Assembly: GCF_024600715.1 (NCBI RefSeq)
Contig: NZ_CP102332.1
Span: 2,728,001 to 2,792,000, forward strand
Direction: 5' to 3'
DNA: 64,000 bases
Source: Streptomyces changanensis
GTDB lineage: Bacteria > Actinomycetota > Actinomycetes > Streptomycetales > Streptomycetaceae
Below the pieces are notes generated by a model. The model did not search any database. It saw nothing but the letters and a program-made list of their open reading frames with translations, and had not been told where the DNA came from. Shown in pieces: positions 9,833 through 18,436 of this stretch; within the stretch, counting starts at the first letter, position 1; every line of letters begins with the position of its first letter. Made by a program: the position numbers and the translations under genes.

Positions 9833-10074
9833 CGAGAACCCCCATCCCCTTGGAGATGGCCCCCCGGCCCTCCATGACCCGGCAAGCTACACGCTTGTTC
9901 GACGTCCTGCTCCCCCTACCGGTCAGAAGCCCCCCACAATGTCGAATTCTTCGCCAATCAGGGCTACTTGGGGGACGGCGGCTGACGCCCGCGCCCCGGC
10001 GACGCTTGGGACCCGGCGTGCCCCGGCCGCCGGCGCCCCGGGCACGCCGGCGGCCCGACGCGCCCGGAACGCAC

Positions 10075-10115
10075 CGGCGGCCCGGCACGTCCGCGCGGGA
10101 CGTGCCGGGCCGCCG
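10075..10115 (-). terminator. Strong hairpin terminator downstream of the propeller gene
   Basis: An 18-bp perfect stem (10075-10092 with 10098-10115) and 5-base loop, starting 58 bp after the stop of the gene ending at 10173. The rest of the 340-bp gap (9833-10172) includes the upstream region of the 9140-9832 regulator, with CAAGC...GCTTG at about 9890, and no gene. Confidence 0.7.
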
Positions 10116-10172
10116 GGGGCCGGGGCCGGGTGGGGAGCCGGGTGGGGAGCCAGGGCCGAGGGGCCCGCCCGG

Positions 10173-12065
10173 TCACTTGGTGGTGAACACCAGCGCCAGG
10201 TAGCGCGTCTCCTTCACCACCGTGGACGGCTTGGAGACGAAGTAGTCGGCCATGTACAGCCGGCCGTCCTGGTAGATCATGTCCTCGCGGTCGGCGATGA
10301 TCGTCTCGGTGTTGCGGATCGACCGGTCGGCCGGGGTCTTCAGCAGCACCGTCTCCTCGAAGGATGCGCCGTCGACACTGACGATCTGCCCGCCGCGCTC
10401 GTAGCCGGGGGACTTGTAGACGATGACGTTCCCGCCGTCCATCCGCACCGGGAAGACCGTCGTGTTGGCGCCGGAGTCCAGCTTCCGGCCGACGAGCTTG
10501 CCGGTCGTCAGGTCGAAGGCGACCAGTTCGTTGACGCGGTTGTAGTCCTCGCCGGTGCCCTCGTGGCTCTCCGTCGGGAGGTAGAGGCGGTCGTTGCCGA
10601 CGACGAGCTTCTCGCAGTCCTCCACCTCGGTGGAGCCGCACTTGCCCGCGTACCGCGACGCGTCGGCGGCGATCTTCACCTTGAGCTTGCCGGTCGCCTC
10701 GTCGATGGAGAAGAAGTCCGAGATGCCGGAGCCGTCGCCCGCGGTCCGGCCGATGTCGGCGGCCGCGACGAGCGGCTTGGTGGAGACGATCGCCGCGTAC
10801 TCGACGCCCGCGGGCATCTTGTACGAGGAGATCGGCGCCCCGGTCGTCGGGGTGAGGTTCTGGACGAGCACGTGCTTGTTGCCGCTCTCGCCGCACTGGC
10901 GCACCGCGACGAGGCCCTCGCCGCCGCCGTACCCGAGGTCCTTGCAGTTCTCGGTGTTCGCCTGGGGGCGCCAGTACTCCTTGCCGGTCGCCAGGTCCCA
11001 GGCGGCGCCGCCGTCCGTGCCGCCGGCGGCGACGGTGCTCGCGCCGATGGTCACCTCGTCCCAGCGGACCTTGCGGTCACCGCCGGTGCCGCCCGCCACG
11101 GACTTGGTCCACAGCAGCTTGCCGGCGTCGAGGTCGATCACCCCGACCTCGGAGCACGGCGGGTACTTGAGCTGCGCCGTCGGCTTGGACGGCTGGAAGA
11201 CCAGGGCGGCCCTGCCGTCCTTGACGTGCCGGGAAGCGGCGCAGATCTCGCCGGGGAGCGGCACGGTCCAGAGCTTGGTGCCCTTGTGCGGGTCGTAGCC
11301 GACGACCTCGTTGACACCCGACTTGACGTACGTCTTCTCCGTCAGCCAGGAGCCCTTGGTGGTGACCGTGTCGGTGACGACGGGCGCCGGGATCTGGAAG
11401 GCGACCTTCGCCTGGGTGTTCGCGGGCGCCTTCTCCTTGCCGCCGCCGCCGGGGGCCTTGGCGCCGCCGTCGTCGCCGCCGCCCGTGGTGGCGCCGGTGG
11501 TGCCGTTCGCCGTGGCGGTCCCGTCGTCCCGGGTGGAGGCGTACCAGAGGCCGGCACCGACGATCATGACGACCGCGACGGCCGCCGCGATGATGATCTT
11601 CATTGACGCTGAGAGCTTCCCGCGCCCCTGGCCGGCCGGCGCGCCGGGCACACCCGGCTGCGGTGCCTGGTGCATGGGGGCGGTGGGGTAGCCGTACGCG
11701 GGCGGCCCGCCCGGTACCTGGCCGTGCGGCTGGGTGGGCGGCGGGGCCGGGTAGCCGTACGGCGCGGGCTGCCCGGCCGGGGGCGCCGGCGGACCCACCG
11801 GCGGCTGGGGACCCTGCGGCGCCTGCGGCGGCTGGGGAGCCTGCGGGTAGCCGTACCCGGGGGCGCCCTGCGGCGCCTGGGGGTAGCCGTACCCGGGGGC
11901 GCCCTGGGGCGGCGGCGCGGGCGCGCCGAAGCCGCCGGGCGGGACGTCCTGCGGCGCCCCGAACCCGCCCTGCGGCGGCGGGCCGGGCGGCTGGTCCGGC
12001 GGGCCGGGCGGCTGGTTCGGCGGCGGGCCCGGGGGCTGGTTGGGCGGAGGGGGCGGCTGCGTCAT
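10173..12065 (-). CDS. Membrane-anchored PQQ-like beta-propeller protein with Pro-rich cytoplasmic tail
   Basis: A 630-residue protein in three parts. Residues 1 to about 150 are low-complexity Pro/Gln/Gly/Tyr sequence with repeats such as GYGYPQAPQ. One TM segment follows (IIIAAAVAVVMIVGAGLWYA, about 155-174). The rest is a long extracytoplasmic region with beta-propeller features (LLWTKSVAGG, GGAAWDLATGKEYWRP, LVAFDLTTGKLVGR), like PQQ-dependent dehydrogenase or BamB-type repeats without an obvious active site. The gene downstream of it in sequence (12174-14060) has the same architecture, so this is a tandem duplication. Function is unknown; a surface binding or scaffold role is only a guess. 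Confidence 0.75.
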   Translation of the reverse strand: MTQPPPPPNQPPGPPPNQPPGPPDQPPGPPPQGGFGAPQDVPPGGFGAPAPPPQGAPGYGYPQAPQGAPGYGYPQAPQPPQAPQGPQPPVGPPAPPAGQPAPYGYPAPPPTQPHGQVPGGPPAYGYPTAPMHQAPQPGVPGAPAGQGRGKLSASMKIIIAAAVAVVMIVGAGLWYASTRDDGTATANGTTGATTGGGDDGGAKAPGGGGKEKAPANTQAKVAFQIPAPVVTDTVTTKGSWLTEKTYVKSGVNEVVGYDPHKGTKLWTVPLPGEICAASRHVKDGRAALVFQPSKPTAQLKYPPCSEVGVIDLDAGKLLWTKSVAGGTGGDRKVRWDEVTIGASTVAAGGTDGGAAWDLATGKEYWRPQANTENCKDLGYGGGEGLVAVRQCGESGNKHVLVQNLTPTTGAPISSYKMPAGVEYAAIVSTKPLVAAADIGRTAGDGSGISDFFSIDEATGKLKVKIAADASRYAGKCGSTEVEDCEKLVVGNDRLYLPTESHEGTGEDYNRVNELVAFDLTTGKLVGRKLDSGANTTVFPVRMDGGNVIVYKSPGYERGGQIVSVDGASFEETVLLKTPADRSIRNTETIIADREDMIYQDGRLYMADYFVSKPSTVVKETRYLALVFTTK

Positions 12066-12097
12066 CGTGTCTGCGTACCTCGGGAGGAAGGAGTCGT

Positions 12098-12131
12098 CCG
12101 TCCGCCCGCCACCGGGGTGGCGGGCGGACGG
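12098..12131 (-). terminator. Hairpin between the two propeller genes
   Basis: A 16-bp perfect inverted repeat (12098-12113 with 12116-12131) in the 108-bp gap between the paralogous genes. It begins 43 bp after the stop of the upstream gene, so it may terminate or attenuate transcription into the second. Confidence 0.6.
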
Positions 12132-12173
12132 CGTACGGACGGCGGCGGCCTGCGGGCCTCGCGGGCCTGCGGG

Positions 12174-14060
12174 CTACTTGCCGAAGGCGATCATGGTCTT
12201 GGTCTCCATCTCCGCCTTGTCGTTCTGCGCGCTGACGCGTCCGCTGGCGATGAGGAACCGGCCGTCGACGTAGAGGTACCGCGGCTGCCAGAAGTCCCGC
12301 TCGACGCGGGCGACGGACGCCGGGTGCTGGAGGACGACCTCCGGCTTGCCGCCCGTCGGGGCGAGCGTGGCGACGGCGCCGCCGCGGTCCCAGGAGCCCT
12401 CGACGTACAGCAGCAGCCGGCCGCCGTCCATGCGCAGCGGGAGCAGCGTCTTCTCCGGGCCGGCCGTGGCGCGCCACTTGGGCTTGCCGGTGTTCAGGTC
12501 GAACGCCACGACGTCGTTGGTGCCGCGGGTGAGGCTGGTGGGCTCGGTCGACATGTAGAAGGTGCCCGCGTCGGCCGCCACTCCGGTGCAGCCCTGGAGC
12601 CGCTCGCCGAAGACGATCAGGCCGCCGCCCCCGCAGTTCGCCCGGAACTTGTCCTGGCCGCCGGAGAGCTGGGAGCGGAGCTTGCCCCCGTCGGTGAGGG
12701 CCAGCACGGTCCGCTGCTTCTTCTCCTGGTGGACGGCGTTCACCACCAGCGGGCTGACCGAGTAGACCTTGTCGACCTCCCAGCCGCGCGTCAGCTGGTA
12801 CTTCCACGTCGGCCTGCCGGTGGCGGGGTCGACCCCCCACACCTCCTGCTGCGGGTTCTTGTAGTCGCTGACCCGGCAGTTGGCGGCGGCGACGAGGCGC
12901 GGGCCGTCGCCGGCGAAGGCGTACGGCTGGCAGCCGTCGGTGGGCTTGCCGAAGAGCTGCTTGCCGTCCGCGAGCGAGAAGCCGTAGGAGTTGCCGGTGC
13001 CGGCGGCCGCGACGGTGTCGCCCGCGATGGCGAGCGTCGGGTCGGAGAGCGAGCTGAAGCCGCCGCCCTTGGGGATCTCCTTCTTCCACCCCGCCTTGCC
13101 GGTCTTCAGGTCGATCTGCTGCAGGACGCGGCAGTCGGCGCGGTCCGTCGTGCCGTCCTTGACGCCGATGACGATGACGCCCGCGGCCGTGGGCGCGGCC
13201 GGGGCCTCGCAGACGTCCGTCGTGAAGGGGATGCTCCACTTCTTCTTGCCGTCGGCGACGGAGAAGCCCTCGACGCTGCGGTACATCGCCTTGACGACGG
13301 TGTCGCCGACGACCCACGGGCCCAGCACGTTGGCGCCGTTGCGCGGCAGGTCCACGTCGTTCTTGAGGAGCCACTCGACCTTGGCCTCGCCCGGCTGGCG
13401 GCCCGCGTTCAGGTCGTCGTCCTGGGTACGGCCGCCGCCGGTGCCGTCACCCTTGTCGACGGAGTCGGAGTCGGAGGCGGTCGGCGTGGGCGACGGCGAC
13501 GCGGACGCCCCCGCGGTGGGCTGCGCCGGCTCGTCGCCGTCGCCCACGATCCACCAGGTGCCGCCGGCCACGAGCAGCGCCGCGGTCACCGCGGCGACGA
13601 TCACGGCGGGCTTGCCCTTGAACGGGCCGCCGCCGGAACCTCCGCCGGGCGGCACCGGCCCGCCCGGGTAAGGCGGCTGGGTCGGGTGGCCGCCGTAGGG
13701 GTTCGGCTGCTGGCCGTACGCGCCGGGCTGGCCGTACGGGCCCGGCTGCTGGCCGTACGGGCCGGGCTGGGCGGGGGCGCCGTAGGGCCCGGGCTGGCCG
13801 TACGGGCCCGGCTGGGCGGGCGCGCCGTACGGGCCGGGCTGCTGGCCGGGGGCCTGCGGGTAGCCGTAACCGGGCGCGGGCGGCTGGCCGGGTGCCTGCG
13901 GGAAGCCGTGACCGGGCGCCGGCGGGTGGGCCGGGGGCGCGGCGGGCGGCTGCGCGGGCGGGGCCGTCGGCGGTTGGGCCGGCGGCTGGGGGACCTTCTG
14001 CGGGTCATGCGGAGACCCGAAGCCTCCCTGCGGCGGTTGCTGGCTGGGCGGCTGAGTCAT
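12174..14060 (-). CDS. Membrane-anchored PQQ-like beta-propeller protein, paralogue
   Basis: A 628-residue paralogue of the 10173-12065 product. The N-terminal 190 or so residues are a Pro/Gln/Gly/Tyr-rich tail with many PGPYGQ and PGYGYPQAPG units. A TM helix follows (AVIVAAVTAALLVAGGTWWI, about 206-225), then an acidic Ser/Asp-rich linker and a propeller domain with repeats such as VWGVDPATGRPTWKY and VVAFDLNTGKPKWRA. ATG 14060 is preceded by GGGGG 8 bases upstream. The tail is Tyr/Gln/Pro-rich, as in proteins that self-associate or are phosphorylated by Ser/Thr kinases; this is inference. Function is unknown. Confidence 0.75.
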   Translation of the reverse strand: MTQPPSQQPPQGGFGSPHDPQKVPQPPAQPPTAPPAQPPAAPPAHPPAPGHGFPQAPGQPPAPGYGYPQAPGQQPGPYGAPAQPGPYGQPGPYGAPAQPGPYGQQPGPYGQPGAYGQQPNPYGGHPTQPPYPGGPVPPGGGSGGGPFKGKPAVIVAAVTAALLVAGGTWWIVGDGDEPAQPTAGASASPSPTPTASDSDSVDKGDGTGGGRTQDDDLNAGRQPGEAKVEWLLKNDVDLPRNGANVLGPWVVGDTVVKAMYRSVEGFSVADGKKKWSIPFTTDVCEAPAAPTAAGVIVIGVKDGTTDRADCRVLQQIDLKTGKAGWKKEIPKGGGFSSLSDPTLAIAGDTVAAAGTGNSYGFSLADGKQLFGKPTDGCQPYAFAGDGPRLVAAANCRVSDYKNPQQEVWGVDPATGRPTWKYQLTRGWEVDKVYSVSPLVVNAVHQEKKQRTVLALTDGGKLRSQLSGGQDKFRANCGGGGLIVFGERLQGCTGVAADAGTFYMSTEPTSLTRGTNDVVAFDLNTGKPKWRATAGPEKTLLPLRMDGGRLLLYVEGSWDRGGAVATLAPTGGKPEVVLQHPASVARVERDFWQPRYLYVDGRFLIASGRVSAQNDKAEMETKTMIAFGK

Positions 14061-14216
14061 CAGCGCTTCCCCCTTCGTGCGGTCCGCTGGCCGATCGGCC
14101 TCCCCCGCGATCCCGGCCGGGGACGTATGGCCGGGATGGAGCGATTCGGACAGGGATGTCGCACTGTTACGTGAGTCGAGCGGGGCTTCTTTGTACCACC
14201 TGGCCGCAGACGGCAG

Positions 14217-14258
14217 ACGGGCCGGACCGCCCCTGTTCCCAAGGGAGGACCGGCCCGT
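14217..14258. terminator. Weak candidate hairpin between the ABC-F and propeller genes
   Basis: ACGGGCCGG (14217-14225) pairs with CCGGCCCGT (14250-14258), with two more pairs past a mismatch. It lies about 105 bp after the ABC-F stop in a 302-bp gap (14061-14362) that must also hold the promoter of the propeller gene. The gap holds no gene. Confidence 0.4.
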
Positions 14259-14362
14259 GATGCCGCTGTTATCGGCTCTCCACGGCTTACCCACGCCGCC
14301 GCGCGGAGGCCCCGCGGGTGCGCCGCGGCGCCGTGCCACGCCCGCCGCGCGCGCCCGTGACG

Positions 14363-16189
14363 CTACGCGTCCTCGGCCAGTTCCAGCCAGCGCATCTCCA
14401 ACTCCTCGCGCTCGGCGCCCAATTCCCGCAGCTGCGCGTCGAGCTTCGCCACCTCGCTGAAGTCCGTGGCGTTCTCGGCGATGCGGGCGTGCAGCGCGGA
14501 CTCCTTCTCGGAGATCCTGTCGAGCTGCCGCTCGATGCGCTGGAGCTCCTTCTTCGCGGCGCGGGCGTCCGCGGCCGACGCCGCCTTCGCCGCCTTGGCG
14601 GCGGGCGCCGCCGCGGCGGCCGAGCCCGCGGCGGGGGCGGCCGACGCCGCCTCGACCATCCGCCGACGGCGCTCCAGGTACTCGTCGATGCCGCGCGGCA
14701 GCATCCGCAGGGTCGCGTCACCGAGGAGCGCGAGGGTGCGGTCCGTGGTGCGCTCCACGAAGAACCGGTCGTGGGAGATGACGACCATCGAGCCGGGCCA
14801 GCCGTCGAGGAGGTCCTCCAGCTGCGTCAGGGTCTCGATGTCGAGGTCGTTGGTGGGCTCGTCGAGGAAGAGGACGTTCGGCTCGTCCATCAGCAGCCGC
14901 AGCAGCTGGAGGCGGCGGCGCTCACCGCCGGACAGGTCGCCGACCGGCGTCCACTGCTTCTCCTTCGTGAAGCCGAACTTCTCGCACAGCTGCCCGGCCG
15001 TCATCTCCCGGCCCTTGCCGAGGTCGACGCGGTCACGGATCTGCTGCACCGCCTCCAACACCCGCAGTGTCGGCGGCAGTTCAGCGACGTCCTGGGAGAG
15101 GTAGGCGAGGCGGACGGTGCGGCCGACGGTGATCCGGCCGGCGACGGGCTGCTTCTCGCCCTGCGTCACCGCGGCGTCGGCGAGGGCCCGCAGCAGCGAC
15201 GTCTTGCCCGCGCCGTTCACGCCGACGAGACCGATCCGGTCGCCGGGGCCGAGCTGCCACGTCAGGTGCTTCAGCAGGACCTTCGGCCCGGCCTGGACGG
15301 TCACGTCCTCCAGGTCGAAGACGGTCTTCCCGAGCCGCGCCGACGCGAACTTCATCAGCTCGGCGTCGTCGCGCGGCGGCGGCACGTCGGCGATCAGCTC
15401 GTTGGCCGCCTCGATGCGGTAGCGGGGCTTGGACGTGCGGGCCGGGGCACCGCGCCGCAGCCAGGCCAGCTCCTTGCGGACGAGGTTCTGCCGCTTCGCC
15501 TCCTCCGTCGCGGCGATCCGCTCCCGCTCGGCGCGGGCGAAGACGTAGTCGGAGTAGCCGCCCTCGTACTCGTGGACCGTGCCGCGCTGCACGTCCCACA
15601 TGCGGGTGCAGACCTGGTCGAGGAACCAGCGGTCGTGGGTGACGCAGACGAGCGCCGAGCGGCGGTCCCTCAGGTGCCCGGCGAGCCAGGCGATGCCCTC
15701 CACGTCGAGGTGGTTGGTCGGCTCGTCGAGGACGATGAGGTCCTGCTCGGCGATGAGGAGCTTGGCGAGCGCGATGCGGCGCCGCTCGCCGCCGGAGAGC
15801 GGCCCGATGACCGTGTCCAGCCCCTGCGGGAAGCCCGGCATGTCCAGGCCGCCGAAGAGGCCGGTGAGCACGTCGCGGATCTTGGCGCTGCCCGCCCACT
15901 CGTGGTCGGCGAGGTCGCCGATCACCTCGTGCCGGACGGTGGCGGCGGGGTCGAGCGAGTCGTGCTGCGTGAGCACGCCCGCCCGCAGTCCGCTGTTGTG
16001 CGTGACGCGGCCGCTGTCGGCCTCCTCCAGCTTGGCGAGGACGCGGATGAGCGTCGTCTTGCCGTCGCCGTTGCGGCCCACCACCCCGATCCGGTCGCCC
16101 TCGGAGACGCCGAGGGAGACACCGTCGAGCAGGGCACGGGTGCCGTACACCTTGCTGACGGCCTCGACATTGACCAGGTTGGCGGCCAT
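14363..16189 (-). CDS. ABC-F ATPase, Uup-like
   Basis: A 608-residue soluble ATPase with two ABC domains and no membrane segment, so not a transporter. Walker A motifs are GRNGDGKTT (about 38-46) and GVNGAGKTS in the second half. Both halves have LSGGERRR signatures and LDEPTNHLD/LDEPTNDLD Walker B segments. The linker between the domains is charged. The C-terminal 65 residues are a Lys/Glu-rich coiled coil, as in Uup. ABC-F proteins act on ribosomes or nucleic acid; a housekeeping translation factor is more likely than a resistance determinant, since no antibiotic cluster is near. AGGAG precedes ATG 16189. It is divergent from a lipoprotein gene. Confidence 0.9.
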   Translation of the reverse strand: MAANLVNVEAVSKVYGTRALLDGVSLGVSEGDRIGVVGRNGDGKTTLIRVLAKLEEADSGRVTHNSGLRAGVLTQHDSLDPAATVRHEVIGDLADHEWAGSAKIRDVLTGLFGGLDMPGFPQGLDTVIGPLSGGERRRIALAKLLIAEQDLIVLDEPTNHLDVEGIAWLAGHLRDRRSALVCVTHDRWFLDQVCTRMWDVQRGTVHEYEGGYSDYVFARAERERIAATEEAKRQNLVRKELAWLRRGAPARTSKPRYRIEAANELIADVPPPRDDAELMKFASARLGKTVFDLEDVTVQAGPKVLLKHLTWQLGPGDRIGLVGVNGAGKTSLLRALADAAVTQGEKQPVAGRITVGRTVRLAYLSQDVAELPPTLRVLEAVQQIRDRVDLGKGREMTAGQLCEKFGFTKEKQWTPVGDLSGGERRRLQLLRLLMDEPNVLFLDEPTNDLDIETLTQLEDLLDGWPGSMVVISHDRFFVERTTDRTLALLGDATLRMLPRGIDEYLERRRRMVEAASAAPAAGSAAAAAPAAKAAKAASAADARAAKKELQRIERQLDRISEKESALHARIAENATDFSEVAKLDAQLRELGAEREELEMRWLELAEDA

Positions 16190-16300
16190 TTCACTCCTGA
16201 TGTGGCGGAAGGGATCGACCCTCCAGGGTAGTGGGCGCCGGAGGGTGCCCGCGGGCCCGTGCGGTAGCGTGCGGCGATCGTCGGAGGGGAGGGCCCGGAA

Positions 16301-17056
16301 GTGGTGGGGCGGGCAGTGGTGGGGCGGGCGGCCGGGAAGGCAGCGGCGGCGGCCGTGGTGGCCGCGGTGCTGGTGGGCGGCTGCGCTCCGGGCACCGGCG
16401 CCGGCGGGACGGCGGCGGGTCCGTCCGCCGGGAGTACGGGGCCTTCGGCCCGGGCCGCGGGCCCGACGGCGGGGGCGGGGGCCGCGGGGGCGGCGGCGGG
16501 CCCGTCCGCGTCGGCCCCGGGTGCCGCCCGGCCCGCCCGGGTGGCGGCGAAGGGCGGCACCCTCGGGGCTCCCGGGTCGGCGTGCCCGCTGCCCGTGACG
16601 TTCGACGTCGCGGCCGCGTGGGTGCCGAAGCGGATCAAGCCGGTCGACGACCCGGACCTGCGCGACCTCCTCGACCAGGGCACGGTGACGATCGTCTGCG
16701 AGATCGACGCCAAGCCCGCGGGGAACATCGGCTTCCTGCGCGTCTGGACCGACGGCGACGCGGCCGCCACGCCCCGCGAGGTCCTGGAGTCCTTCGTGGC
16801 CGGCGACGACTCCCCCGGGTCCGTCGTCCACCGCGACGTCGAACCGGCCGCGGACCCCGCGCTGCCGGCCGCCGAGGTGACGTACGTCGTCACCAGCCCG
16901 CTCCTGGGCGAGCGCAAGAAGGTGCGCGCGCTGGCCGTGGTCACCCCGGCCGGGCCGGTGGTGCTGGAGCTGGGCGGCATGGACACCGACGAGCACGAGG
17001 GGATGCTCCCCGCGTACGAACTGGCGAAGGGGTCCCTGGCGGCGGCACGCCGCTGA
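16301..17056 (+). CDS. Secreted lipoprotein of unknown function
   Basis: A 251-residue protein with an N-terminal hydrophobic segment ending in the lipobox LVGGC (Cys at about residue 28), so it should be lipid-anchored outside the membrane. A long Ala/Gly/Pro/Ser linker (to about residue 85) leads to a compact domain with two Cys (SACPLPV, VTIVCEID) that could form a disulfide. I do not recognise the domain. GTG 16301 follows a GGAGGGGAGG stretch. It is divergent from the ABC-F gene with 111 bp between, and it is followed by another exported protein gene. Confidence 0.75.
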   Translation: MVGRAVVGRAAGKAAAAAVVAAVLVGGCAPGTGAGGTAAGPSAGSTGPSARAAGPTAGAGAAGAAAGPSASAPGAARPARVAAKGGTLGAPGSACPLPVTFDVAAAWVPKRIKPVDDPDLRDLLDQGTVTIVCEIDAKPAGNIGFLRVWTDGDAAATPREVLESFVAGDDSPGSVVHRDVEPAADPALPAAEVTYVVTSPLLGERKKVRALAVVTPAGPVVLELGGMDTDEHEGMLPAYELAKGSLAAARR

Positions 17057-17218
17057 CGGGACACCGCGGCCACGGCACGACCCCTGGAGGCCCCGCGAGA
17101 GCTGCGGGACCTGCGGGAAAGGCCCGAACGGCAAGAACCGGAGGACGTCGTACCGCGTGTCCGTGATCGAACACGCGACCGTGGCTCCCCACGAACGTCC
17201 ATCTGCGAGAGGTACGAC

Positions 17219-18304
17219 ATGAGCAAGGACAGCAGCAAGGACCAGGCGGCCCCGAGCGGGCGCCGCCGCGGGGTACGGCCGGTGGCCCTCGCGTCGGCGG
17301 CGGCCGTCGTCCTGGCCGGCGGGGCGTTCTGGCTGTCCGGCGGGTACGACGCGTGGCGCGGTACGGACGACGCGCTGGCCGGCGCCTGCGACGGGCACCT
17401 GGCCGACGGGCCGGTGCGGCAGCTGCTGCCGGGCGTCGCGCTGACCGCGTCCGCCGCGCTCCAGCACGACGGGTGGCGCTGCGCCCTCACCGCGGCGGAC
17501 ACCACCGGCAACGGCGGCACCCGGTTCGAGGTGCGGGTGCGCGACGCGCAGGAGCCCTTCGGGCCGGACGGCGCGGTCGACCCGGGTGACGGCGCCGTGC
17601 CGCTGGGCGGCGGCTGGACCGGCTCCTTCGCGTACGGGGCCCCGGACGAGGGCGGCCCCGCGCGCGGCCGGGTGGTGGTGCTGCTGGACTGCGGCGACGA
17701 GACCGGGGACGGCCTCCTGGCGGCGGCGGACGCGCGCCTCGGGAGCGGTACGGGCTTCCGGGACGCCGGGGCGCGGGCCCGGCTCGCCACCGCCCTCACG
17801 GACACGGCGCTGTCGTACGCGCGGCGCACGGGCTGTGACGCGGCGGACCCCGGACCGGTGCGCGACGTGGCCGCCCCGGCGGCGGCCGACGTGCGCGTGC
17901 CCCTCGGCCGGGCGTCCGGGACCTGCGCCGGGGTCGTCGACGCGGCGACCGGGCGCCGGTGGGGCGCGGGTACGGCCGCGGAGACCGCCGCCGAGCCGGC
18001 GCCGGTGGAGCACTGCACGCTCGGCAGCGTGTCGGGGACGCCGCTGTACGCCTTCACGGCGTCGTACGGGCCCTACGGGGAGGCCGTGCTGTCGGGTGGG
18101 GACGCGCTGCCCGCGCTGGGCAAGGCGAACGCGCCGGAGGGCCACTACCGCATGACCGCGCGGTGCCCGGGGGCGGACGGGACGGCGGTCTACGAGATCG
18201 TGCCGGACGACGGGCTGGCGCTGGACCACGTGTCGCTGCGGACCGCGCTGAAGTCGTTCGCGACGGCCTCGGCGGAACGCCACGCCTGCGACGCCCCGTC
18301 CTGA
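17219..18304 (+). CDS. Membrane-anchored extracytoplasmic protein of unknown function
   Basis: A 361-residue protein. A short basic cytoplasmic start is followed by one TM helix (VALASAAAVVLAGGAFWLSGG, about residues 22-42) and an extracytoplasmic part with several Cys (GACDGHL, WRCALT, LDCGDE, TGCDA, TCAGV, EHCTLG, ARCPG, HACDA), probably disulfide-bonded. There appear to be two related halves, each with a weak Cys-x(about 25)-Cys pattern. Many Streptomyces have such proteins, but no function is assigned that I know of. AGAGG lies 6 bases before ATG 17219. The preceding 162 bp hold no gene. Confidence 0.75.
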   Translation: MSKDSSKDQAAPSGRRRGVRPVALASAAAVVLAGGAFWLSGGYDAWRGTDDALAGACDGHLADGPVRQLLPGVALTASAALQHDGWRCALTAADTTGNGGTRFEVRVRDAQEPFGPDGAVDPGDGAVPLGGGWTGSFAYGAPDEGGPARGRVVVLLDCGDETGDGLLAAADARLGSGTGFRDAGARARLATALTDTALSYARRTGCDAADPGPVRDVAAPAAADVRVPLGRASGTCAGVVDAATGRRWGAGTAAETAAEPAPVEHCTLGSVSGTPLYAFTASYGPYGEAVLSGGDALPALGKANAPEGHYRMTARCPGADGTAVYEIVPDDGLALDHVSLRTALKSFATASAERHACDAPS

Positions 18305-18310
18305 CGTCGT

Positions 18311-18358
18311 GACCTGCCGCCGTCGTGACCTGCCGCCGTCCTGACCTGCCGCCGTCCT
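18311..18358. repeat. 16-bp tandem repeat, three copies
   Basis: GACCTGCCGCCGTCST is repeated exactly three times (18311-18326, 18327-18342, 18343-18358, only G/C variation at one base), with a fourth partial copy. It starts directly after the stop of the 17219-18304 gene. Confidence 0.8.
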
Positions 18359-18390
18359 GACCTCCTGACGTCCCGACCCCCTGACGCGGG

Positions 18391-18436
18391 ACCCGCACCC
18401 GGCCCGGCCCGTACCCGGCCGGCGTCGGGCGCGGGT
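18391..18436. terminator. Imperfect hairpin between convergent genes
   Basis: ACCCGCACCCG (18391-18401) pairs with CGGGCGCGGGT (18426-18436) with one mismatch, ending at the stop codon of the convergent acyltransferase gene. It is a plausible shared terminator. Confidence 0.4.
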
